A stretch of DNA of 64,000 nt from Ulota crispa (taxonomy: Eukaryota > Streptophyta > Bryopsida > Orthotrichales > Orthotrichaceae), in assembly GCA_963920765.1 (NCBI GenBank), contig OY987244.1, positions 20,378,358 through 20,442,357 of the forward strand, given 5' to 3'. Of this stretch, positions 11,207-20,462 are shown in pieces. The stretch's first letter is position 1. Each line of letters begins with the position of its first letter. The notes under the pieces were generated by a model that was not told where the DNA came from, made no database searches, and saw only the letters and a list, made by a program, of their open reading frames with translations. The translations under genes and the position numbers were made by a program.

Positions 11207-11468
11207 CCTAAAAAGCTCACTTTTTCATAAAATAAAATAAAATTCTATGAAAAAAGAAATTTAAAATTAAAAAGAAATAGAATTGAACAACATAAAATAC
11301 GTAACAAAAATCATTAAAAAATTAACAAAAAATTGTAAATAATGAACAAAAAATCAACATAAAATCAACAAAAAAGTACCCAAATCAACTTGACCAAATT
11401 CACAGAAAAAATCAACAGTTTTTGGTTGAAATTTTGTTGATTTTGTGCTGAATTTTCTTCTAGTGATA

Positions 11469-11525
11469 TCTCCCTCCACTCCATCTAGAATGACTTGATT
11501 TTTTTCCCACAAGTACCTCTTCTAG
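11469..11525. mobile_element. Small fragment of the split TTAA-flanked element between CACTA B and C
   Basis: The 57 bp between the right flank of element B and the left flank of element C matches 18287-18333 of the intact relative, including the shared CAAGTACCTC. It is the piece of the host element left between the two CACTA insertions. Confidence 0.55.
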
Positions 11526-11682
11526 CTCTAGTAGAAAACTCTGTCCAAAGCAACAGAAAAGCAACAATTTCTTGTTGCTATGGGCACTTGCACATTCTAA
11601 TTGACTAGTTTAACAGAATTCTGTAAAAAACTACTTAAGTTATGTTGATTTGGACACCATTGTTTAAATCAACAAAAAAATC

Positions 11683-12200
11683 AGAATCTTTCAAAGTCTC
11701 TTTTGGAATCTTTGAAAATCTTTTGAGAAACTTAAAGAATATTTTTGGAATCTTTGAGAATTTTAAAGAATGGTTGAGAATCTTTTCAAAATTTGGAAAT
11801 CTTTTGAGAATCTTTTTGGAATCTTGAGAATCTTCAAGACTATTTGAGAATCTTTTCAAAAGTCTAAGAATCAATGAAAATCTTTTGGGAATCTCAAAGA
11901 ATCTTTTTGAAATCTTTGAAAATCTTTGAGAATTTTTTCAAAATTTTTGAAAATCTTTAAGAATCTTTTGAAATATATTGAGATTCTTTTAGAATATTTG
12001 AGAATCTTTGAAAATCATTTAGGAATTTCTTTGAATTTTTGAGAATCTTTGAGATTCTTCTTAGAATCTTCTTGGAATCTTTGACTCTTTTAGGAATCTT
12101 TGAAAATCTTTCAAGGATTTTTGAGAATCTTTGAGAACCTTCAAGAATCTTCTTAAAATCTTTGAGAATCTTTGGAATCCTTGAGATTCTTCAAATCTTT
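11683..12200. repeat. Degenerate AGAATCTTTGAGAATC tandem array in element C
   Basis: The same type of 10-14 bp imperfect repeat as in A and B, but with more scrambled units. The short open frames crossing it on both strands are low-complexity and are not called as genes. Confidence 0.75.
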
Positions 12201-14116
12201 AAGAATATTTTTTTAATATTTTTGGAATTCATTCAAATACTTCAAAATCTTTATAATAATAGAATCATCTAGAATCTTTTTAGAATCTTTTAAAAATTAT
12301 TTAAATTCTTCAAAATCATATATGTATAAACCCTTATAATCTTTTTAGAGTTTTTTTGAACTTCATTGGAATATATTAAAATTTTAAAAAATGAAAGAAT
12401 ATTTCAAATCTTTTTAGAATCTTCTAGAGTTCTTGTTGTATATTGAATTTTTTTTCTTCACTTTTCAAAGTTTGACATGATTTGAAATTAGTGGACTTTA
12501 AAGTCTACTAAAAAATGCATGTTTATGAAAACTTGGTTTTTTGATGTTGTTTTGGTCGTGTTAATTGAGTTCACTTTTTTGTTGAAATCAGTAGGTTTTT
12601 GTTTAGATTACTAGATTTTTGTCCAAGTCAACAATAAAGTGAACTCAATCAACGCAGTCAAAATAACAGAAGAAACCCAAGTTTCTACTAGTGATGACCG
12701 AAACAACACAAAATTAATAGTTTCTTGTTGATTTTGGACACTTTTGGACACAACTTGACTAATTCAACAAAATTTCATATAGAACATACAACATTTTATT
12801 GTATTAGATACCACAATTTTTTATGAAAAAATAAACAAAAATGCCATTCAATATGTTGAAAGAATCAAATACATCCCTCAAAGATCAATTTAAATTATCA
12901 AAAATACCCTTGGCTTTTTGAAAAAATATTAAATGTACCCCTAATATTTTGGATAATATTAAAAATGCTCCTCAACTATTTTGATTTATCAAATATATCC
13001 ATGTTTTATTTGAAAAATATTTTTTACCTTTGGTTTTGTGTAAAAATGCTAGTTAATCTTTATTCTTGGATTTTGAAAATACCATAAATATTTCTAGGTT
13101 TCTTTTGCCTTATTATTGCAATTTTATTTTAATTATTTATAAAAAAAAAACACTAAGCAAGTTAATGCAATAGTTTTTGCAATGATAAATCTATATGCAA
13201 AAATTTTGCAAAGAGTTTGAACAACTTGACTATAAGATTGAGTTTACATTTAACTTGATTCTAGTTCTTGTAATTTTTGTTGTCATTCTAGTAATTACAA
13301 ATACTGGTAATAAAAAACAGTGAATTATGGGAACTTCCAAAATCCTCAAAAATAACCAAGGGTATATAGTTTAACTGATATACTTACATAAAACCAAAGG
13401 TAGTTTTTATACTAGAAATAACACAAGAGTACTTTTTATATTTCAAAATAAAAGAGCATTTTTGGTATTATCTCAAAACGCTAGGGGTGTAGTTGATATT
13501 CCTACAAAAAGCAAGAGTATTTTTGATATTTTCAATTCTATTATTAACCAAATCAACAAAAAAATTAATCCCTTCTGAAATATATTTGGAATCTCTAAAA
13601 AAGATTCAAATATCTTCAAAATATTATAGAATCTTATTTAATCTTTTGGATCCATTTGAAATTTTGATTGTATAATTGCAAGGTTTTTGTTTCAGTAACT
13701 ATTCAAAATTTGATGTTTTTTAAAGCTAGCAAACTATAGAGGCTATTTTCACGTAATAGGAGTTTTGTTTTCACAAAAAATTAAACTTAGATTTTTTTAA
13801 AGAAATGAAGCCAACCTTCTCTTGTAACAATCATTTTGAGATTTATATATTCCAACAAAAAGTTATAAAGTAATATCAAAATGGTGGGGGAAATAAATAA
13901 TTTTGTACAAATTTCTGAACCCCCACTTTGATTTTTGCTCATAACTTTTGATTCAAGATCTGAAAGTTGAGAAAAATTGTTGGAGGTGACAGAAGACTAC
14001 ATTTTCCAACTTTTTGTAGTTTTATGTTTTTTGAAAAAAAAATCCTTTACTATGTCAAAATAGCCTTCAAACAAAAGTTAAAACTATACAAGTAAGTTTT
14101 CAAAGACTATGTATGT

Positions 14117-14240
14117 ATGAACCCGTTGGGGGTGGTGTGGTGGATGGGGTTGTGATCTCCCACCCACAAGGTGGAGGGTTTGAACCCTATCCCAGCATGT
14201 CTGACCGGTTGGTTTGGTGACTATGACCAGCTGCACCGGT
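14117..14240 (+). mobile_element. SINE-like tRNA-derived segment inside element C
   Basis: A GC-rich island containing GTGGTGTGGTGGATGGGG (A-box-like D-arm region) and, about 50 bp later, GGAGGGTTTGAACCCTATCC (B box in a T-arm-like hairpin). The spacing resembles a tRNA gene. It differs from the SINE-like segment of elements A and B. Confidence 0.4.
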
Positions 14241-14566
14241 AGGCCGCCATGGGTCCGAGGGTTTCCAGATGGCAACCATGGCTAGTTTGTGGTTTCTAGA
14301 TGGTAGCCTCGGCTGGTTTTTCACCGGCTAAGGGCTGATATTGTCAAATTTTTCTAAATTTTTAAAAATAAAAATTCTTATTGAAAAAAACAACAAATAA
14401 GTATCATAAAAACAACAAAAAATCAACACAAAACAATAGAAATTAGCAGAAATCAACAAACCCTTGTTAAAAAGTATCCAAACTAACACATCCAAAGCAA
14501 TAAAAAAAATCAAGAGTTTGTAATTGATTTTCTGTTGATTTTGCATTAATTTTTCTAATAGTGTAG

Positions 14567-14656
14567 TCTAAGGCAAGATCTTACGATTGGAGTTCCCAAA
14601 AAAGAAAAAAAAACCTACCTTTTTACTCATCCCCTAGAAATGGCAATTTTTAAGGG
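14567..14656. mobile_element. End fragment of the split TTAA-flanked element
   Basis: Ends in AAGGG followed by TTAA at 14657-14660, and resembles 18336-18454 (shared AGCAAGATCTTAC, CATCCCC and TTTTCAATG-like parts). With 5424-6151 and 11469-11525 it rebuilds one element of very roughly 870 bp. Confidence 0.55.
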
Positions 14657-14660
14657 TTAA

Positions 14661-14757
14661 AACAACTAACATGTAGTGTTGTTGTTTAGGCATTCACTTG
14701 ATTTAAAAAGAGACAAGCAAGTTGTTAGGTTTGCGAGTGGTGTGCATAATGGCAACA
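14661..14757 (-). repeat. Displaced left extension of the acidic-protein repeat, copy 1
   Basis: Its reverse complement matches 46357-46452, the sequence immediately left of the TTAA empty site at 46453-46456 in copy 2. In copy 1 it is separated from the rest of the repeat by the TTAA-flanked element, by CACTA B and C, and by the inversion. Confidence 0.65.
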
Positions 14758-14759
14758 AT

Positions 14760-15075
14760 ATTGGACATGTTTGTTGGGGACTATGGGAACAACAAGAACA
14801 TGGATCAATGGACACAGTGGGAACAGTGGGAACAATGGGAATGGGGGACAATGGGAATGTGAGATGATGCAAAGTTCCAAATGTAGAAAACTTTAAAACT
14901 ATGGAATGCTGTGTGCGTGAAACGTAAAAACTATGGAACGCTGTGTGCGTGAAACGTGGGAACAGAGGAAACTAGGGAACAAAGGAAACATGGGAAAGAT
15001 GGGATTGTGGGAACAATGTGAATGTGGGAACAATATGACGTGAGAATGATGGGAATCATAGGAATGTGATTTTGT
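14760..15075. repeat. Degenerate GGGAACAATGGGAATGTGG repeats
   Basis: Short purine-rich tandem repeats. A near-exact direct repeat of about 40 bp is centred on CTATGGAATGCTGTGTGCGTG and CTATGGAACGCTGTGTGCGTG (about 14897-14960). Open frames across it on both strands are repeat artefacts. Confidence 0.7.
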
Positions 15076-16912
15076 TCCCATTGCATGTTGTAGTGCTATA
15101 ATTTTTTATATGTAAGTTATGTATTATATTTCTATTTATTTTTGTTGATCAACAACACGCACCTAGAATTGCAAGGAAGTAATAAAAAGATAGAAAGAAT
15201 CATCCATATGTTCATTTTTATTCATGAAATCTACTGGTATTGATACATTTCATCCAAAGTTTAACAAATATTTAGTTTCTTTGAGATCCGCTTGCTCAAT
15301 ATTTTTTTAAGTGTCAAGGTAGCTAATGTCAAAATGAGGTAAAATTTTGACAAAAATTTGTAACTAAAAGTACTGCTAAATAATGATTTTTTAATAGAAA
15401 ATGGTGACAATGGTGTGTATGACTTTCTTGTCAATAATGAGAATACTTGATTTTTGTTAGTTATGTTATGCAAATTAGAAAGTCCAAAATCTAGTGGATG
15501 GGATTCTGTATGCACTTTACAAATACTAGTGCACATTAGAAAATATAGACTTACATAGGAACTCTATATCACTTATTTTGGTACTAAATTGAAATTAAAT
15601 TGTACATAACTCATAATAGATTCTTCATGTGATCACGGACTTTCTAAAAAAAATCTTGAAAGTATATAAATCTCCTTACTTTTTGTATATATCTCCCAAT
15701 ATTTGACTATTGGAGTGAAGAAATTGCCATGGATGATGAAAGTGAAACATAAAAATCATAATAAAATGAGTTTCCAAATTTCATATTAAGCTTGATGCTT
15801 AGAAGTGAATAATTGTCCATATACGACTATGTACAATTAGAAGGGAAAGAGTTTCAATGAGGCAAAATACACCAATGCTAAAATTGTGGATACAACATTG
15901 GGTATGAGGTTTTTGAATCTTGATTTGACCAAGGAAAAATCAAATTGGAGTTAATTTTGATGACGTGCCACCACCTACTGTCAAGCTCACTAAGGCTTGT
16001 CATTATCCTCAATTGTAATCCAATTTAGTATCATGGAATTCTTCACAATTTTCAATTACATTTATAATGAAGTTTCAACATCTTATGAACAATTCAACAC
16101 AATGTCTCGCACAATGTCTATTGTTTACCTTAATAGACTTCATTACTCACCTATATATTTATACTTTTGTAATATAGAAAACTTATTCAAATTTTCGATG
16201 TAAATTCTTCAATGTAAATGTTATATAATTCTTATATATTTTTGTCTTGTATATAAAACTTTAAATTGTAATAGAACACTCGTTTTTTTTAAAGCCTCGA
16301 TAAACGACATTGCCATGATACAGCAATTTTATTATTTGGCAATGGTTTCATATCGAGGAAGGAAATTTGATTTATTATTTGTATTTGAGATTTGTTAATG
16401 AGGTCACATGCATAGATTAGACCACATCCGAACTATACTTTTGCTACCACCTTCTCTAGTATCACATCTTTTTTGCTCCCACCAAAGCCCAATGGATTTT
16501 TTAATTCAAAAATGCACACTGTGATTTTCAGATTACACTTGGTCATCAAATTCTTACAAGAGACTGAATACAAATGTAATAATAAGGAGGATTATATGTG
16601 AGGAAAGATTTGCAAATAACCCTTGTGACTGTAATAGTTGTAAGTATTTTGTTTAATATTACTTTCATGTGCAAAGTCATTTCTTTATTTGCATAACAGC
16701 ACACCTGTGTTCATAAAATTAAATCCTGGACCAAACATGAAAATTCTAGGACTCACTAGGTTCCCTTGAGCCATTGGAAGATGTACCTGTAGTCTTTATT
16801 ACAAATTCTTACAAATCCAAGTTGTAGATAATTTTCAAAAGAATGTCATATAGTTTTGTACTCTTTCTTGTACTTTGATTGCCAAGGCCAAATAATTAAA
16901 AAAGCACGTTAA
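15076..16912. other. AT-rich DNA without a recognisable gene
   Basis: Only short open frames are present (longest about 90 codons, AT-biased). No RNA gene, splice pattern or transposon end could be supported here. Confidence 0.5.
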
Positions 16913-17172
16913 CTCCTAAAGGATCAAGCTGCTTTTTTTCTGGCAGCATAGCAATTTTGGGCAAGTACATGTGATTGGGGTTTTTTGTATTTTGGGCTGA
17001 AATTTTAATAGAAGGTGGAGATAAGGAGTATCTTTTGTATGCACTTTGTTTTCATGACATTTAAAATTACAAGTAAAATGTTATGGTTTAATAGATTGTT
17101 TTTTTCTCTAGAAGGGTACTAAGGGCACATTTATTAACACTACAATTGAAATTTTGGGATCTTGCCCAAAGG
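16913..17172. mobile_element. Short TTAA-flanked element (260 bp)
   Basis: TTAA (16909-16912) is followed by CTCCTAAAGGATCAAGCTGC. The other end, GATCTTGCCCAAAGG, is followed by TTGA (17173-17176), a decayed TTAA. It is related in reverse orientation to 58531-58852, sharing GGGCAAGATCCCAAATTTTA and the GCCCAAAAT/TTGCCAAAAAA region. Confidence 0.5.
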
Positions 17173-17176
17173 TTGA

Positions 17177-17859
17177 CGGGCAGAGACATTTTGTTGTTAG
17201 ATCTAACACAACCTCATTCCATGAAGGCATTTGTCTTTTGCTTAATTTTGGGGAGGTCACTCTATGTATATTTTGAGTACCCCGTGCGGCAAGGGTTTTT
17301 TTTTGGGAGGGCTATTAATCTCATGGGCAAGAACTAAAGGATCCTTGTAATTACTTATAATTGGAAAAATGGCTTATTTGATGGAACTCTATCATTACTT
17401 ATACTTTCTATTTCAATACAATTTATTCTAGACTATATTCTTTATGAAGAAAAACCTAGAATTGAAAAACAAGTTGAAAGGAGAAAAATTAGACAAAGAA
17501 GTACACAACCCTTTTTTTCTTCCTAAAGTCTTGAAGCTACCCATTTGAATCTGAAGAAATTGGGCATTTAATTGCCAAAAAGAAAAAAAAATGTTTGACC
17601 CAACTATGCACCTAATTGTAAACACATGCTATAGTAAATTTAGTTTAGAGGATCCAATAGATGACAAACTAAATTATGTACAAAACACAAATGACCCACA
17701 TTTGAAAGCTACCTAAATTACTTATAAATGAATTTTGGTATTTAATGGCCTTGATCTTATTTTTAAACTTTTTATAAATTTTACCCAAGAAGAATAAAAG
17801 GCTATCTATATTTTGCCGGACGTTGTTTCTAAAATGCGATAAGTGACCTCCCCAAGTGC
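17177..17859. other. AT-rich DNA without a recognisable gene
   Basis: No supported gene. A stretch near 17640-17760 vaguely resembles parts of 5797-5940 and 36775-36890, so it is probably old transposon debris. Confidence 0.4.
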
Positions 17860-17863
17860 TTAA

Positions 17864-18454
17864 TCCCTAAAGGACCATTGTCCCTTTGAGGGACAAATCA
17901 AATTTTGGGAATGTATCTATGGCTAAACTATTATGCATGATTTTTTGAAACTTTTATTGAAGGTGAGGAATTCAAAGATCTAAGTGGGAATGTAATTTTT
18001 TCTTCATTCCGACATTTATTGAAGAAGTTATGCATGAAAATCTAGAAAATGCCGCTCCCCCTCGTTCTCTACTTTGTACTTACCAATTTTTCCCATGTGT
18101 TGTATAGTTTCAATTGATTTGAAAATTCTCCCACACATACCTAACTTGGTCTCTTACATGGGAAAAGAAAACCTCAACTTAGCATAGAGCAATTTTTTTG
18201 ATATAGGAGTGGTCAACAGCTTTTGAAATTTTTGGACAGTACAAAAAAAAACTTTTTTCTTCACTTCACATGTAAATATCTCACTCTTTTTCATTTGGAA
18301 TAAGCTCATTTTTTATTCCCAAGTACCTCATACTGTGCAGAGCAAGATCTTACAGATAGATTTATAAAAATAAAAAAAGTACCATTCCTTTCATCCCCCA
18401 AAAGTTGCAGTTTTCAATGTTTTTCCTAAAGAAAGGGGCCTAGTCCTCTAGGGG
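17864..18454. mobile_element. TTAA-flanked piggyBac-like element (591 bp), intact reference copy
   Basis: TTAA at 17860-17863 and 18455-18458 flank ends that read inward as TCCCTAAAGGACCATTG and CCCCTAGAGGACTAGGCCCC. A TTAA duplication with CCC-starting inverted repeats is the piggyBac hallmark. It is too short to encode a transposase. It matters because its uninterrupted CACATGTAAATATCTCACTC (near 18275) shows what 5421-5440 and 11466-11480 looked like before CACTA B inserted and the inversion took place. Confidence 0.6.
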
Positions 18455-18458
18455 TTAA

Positions 18459-19062
18459 TGAACTATACTTCACCTATGTTGGAACTGGCCCTATTTTGAT
18501 CAAGCTTGTCATTGAAGCCATAGTTTTTGGCCAATTTTTTTTTTTTCCCTCCTCTAAAGCTAGCTAAAATCTGAAACTCCACCATACATATTTTGAAAAT
18601 ATTTTTGTATGTGGAAGCCAAAAATTGTAAAAAAAAATTACTTTGTATGAGAGTTTTCTTAAAGCTAGTTTCCTATTCTAAATTTTTAGTGTTTTTTCCC
18701 TAATTCAAAATAATATGAAATTTTTTAGGCATGTGACTAACTCTATTGCAAAAGTTAATCTAAAGAATTACAAATATAAAAAGTGATACTGATTGGTGCA
18801 AAATGCCTTTTCAAACTAGAATTGCCAAAAAAAAGAATGCCCCATAAAAAAAACTATTTTTCAGTTCAAAACTTATAACCTTACAATTTTTGAGGTAAAT
18901 ATCTTTTGATTATTTACTTTATCATAAGGAAATAGTCTAATACTAGAACCTATGGTTCATTGCGCCAAGATTTGATTTCTCAATTATTATTTTTTGCCTT
19001 TGCTATCAAAACGACCCATTTTTAGAGTTTTTTGGTGTAACATAATTAGAGACCTTTAGGGG
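18459..19062. mobile_element. Probable second TTAA-flanked element sharing a TTAA with its neighbour
   Basis: The right end GACCTTTAGGGG is followed by TTAA (19063-19066). The left end after TTAA (18455-18458) does not show the expected CCCC, so the left boundary is doubtful. The interior (around CTCTAAAGCTAGCTAAAAT) matches 58270-58490 in reverse. Confidence 0.35.
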
Positions 19063-19232
19063 TTAAAGAGATCTAGACTTATTCAACAAAAACACGTGGA
19101 TGAATGAATGTTGTCCGTTTTTGTTTTGTTTTGGGGTAATCATTTTTTTAGAGAATGTAGTGTGATTGGATGAAAATTGAATGAAGAATACCAAATTTGT
19201 GACAATATGTTATAATCTGTCAATTTTATTTT

Positions 19233-19643
19233 GGGAGTGATATGTCTACCACACCCTTTCAGCTATTCTACCACACCTCGAGGTAAATTTTAGATTTCCA
19301 CCATCAAATAGTTGAGTTTGAGAATTTGGAATTTAGATTTGGACTTAGAGACCTTGATTTTGTCTAGAGTCATAAAAACAAGGTTGTAATTGTACAACAC
19401 CCAATGAAAAAGCTTAGCTTGGGAGAAAAGTATTACTTTTACTTTTGCTTGTAAAGAAAAATAGCTTTTTCATTGGGTGTTGTTCAATTAGAACCTTTTT
19501 ATGATTCTAAACTAAATCACGGTATCTAAGTCCAAATTTGAATTCCAAATTTTCAAATTCAGCTTTTTGATGATGAAAATCTAAAATTTACCCTAGGGGT
19601 GTGGTAGAATAGCTAAAAGGGTGTGGTAGACATATCAATCCCC
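19233..19643. mobile_element. Palindromic Mutator-like MITE (411 bp)
   Basis: Begins GGGAGTGATATGTCTACC and ends with the inverse. It is flanked by a perfect 9-bp duplication TTTTATTTT (19224-19232 and 19644-19652). The two halves pair with each other around about 19435. Same family as 1101-3694, 10168-10579 and 30145-30558. Confidence 0.8.
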
Positions 19644-19652
19644 TTTTATTTT

Positions 19653-20462
19653 TATACTATGAAATATTTTGTACAGAATTCTCCGTTTCCAAATATCACT
19701 TAAAATTTTCAAAATAGGATGATATTGCTAAGTTCTTGATGAATATTTAGGTGCATACATTTAGATGAATAATTAAGTTTCATCCATAATGTGGACATAT
19801 GTAAGTTAGTTTCATTTTGTCAATGAGGATCGCAAGTTCGAAATCCACTGCAAACCTGCTCTCTCCCTGCACCATCGATTTCGCCACTCGGATTTTGCTA
19901 CGTGGATTTTGGCACATCGATTTGGCCACATGGATTTTGCCACGACGATTTCCAACTCATCATCGTAACCCTTTTCTGACGACACGGAATCCCTTCAAAA
20001 CGTCGAGCTGGCAAGGAGACATGACAGGCGGGCCAACGGTCATAAAGCCCGCCAATACGAGCATTCAAACCCGCCTCGATCGGGGCTCCACCTCCCCGCA
20101 AGTCTCCCACCTCTGTTCCGATTTTCCTTTTCAGGTTTTCCAAACCAACGTATGTGCTCTGTGGCTCAGGAGTGGAATCGTAGCTTAGTTGCAGCAATCC
20201 GAAAACACGAAGAATCTCGCTCTTCTCTTCTGATAGCTTTCTCTTTCGTATGATCGTCGCTTTGATCGACGTCGTGTGATGTTTGTTAGTGATTTTGACG
20301 ACGGGCGCTAGTTTTGTCGCAGCCGGTTTTTTGCTTCTCAAATGAAAGGTGGCAAGGTGCCATTGCGGTGCTGGAGATGAGGGGGACAGGGATGTTCTCG
20401 ACGATGGTTTCAGTTGAGACTTAATACGTTGAAGACGTTCAAGGGTTTTGACGGGGAAATGA
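19653..20462. other. Upstream and leader region of CENP-C
   Basis: The composition changes from AT-rich to gene-like near 19820. A short array of GGATTTTGCCAC-type units of about 17-20 bp lies at 19875-19950. Open frames here on both strands (for example minus 19898-20593) overlap CENP-C exon 1 antisense and are regarded as shadows. No clear TATA box was fixed. Confidence 0.4.

Larger units (their letters stand above)
8442..11465 (-). mobile_element. CACTA-like element B (non-autonomous), inverted partner of A
   Basis: It is 3,024 bp, bounded by CACTAGTAGAAAACTCC on the left and an inward-reading CACTAGAAGAAAATTCAGC on the right. It is the reverse complement of element A with only scattered differences and lacks A's LTR-like insertion. 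It contains the Mutator-like MITE (10168-10579), the SINE-like segment (11088-11206) and the degenerate repeat array (8584-9300). Flanks are aac (8439-8441) and ata (11466-11468). These do not match each other but match those of element A reciprocally. Confidence 0.85.
11526..14563 (+). mobile_element. CACTA-like element C (3,038 bp) with TAG target duplication
   Basis: The left end CTCTAGTAGAAAACTC is a slightly decayed CACTAGTAGAAAACTC, and the right end reads inward as CACTATTAGAAAAATTAATG. It is flanked by tag at 11523-11525 and tag at 14564-14566, a perfect 3-bp duplication as expected for CACTA elements. It is related to A and B (same length class, same AGAATCTTT array, similar terminal AACAACA/AATCAACA regions) but clearly more diverged. 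A smaller nested CACTA-like inverted repeat seems to lie at about 12514-12693. No transposase gene is seen. Confidence 0.75.

Noticed and set aside
215-11465. Whole 11-kb inverted repeat as one giant foldback transposon
   Set aside because: Each arm is itself a complete CACTA-like element with two ends, and the flank pattern fits two separate insertions followed by an inversion.
14676-15081. Open frames on both strands across GGGAACAATGGGAATG repeats
   Set aside because: Simple-repeat artefacts rich in Gly/Asn or Ser/His/Pro.
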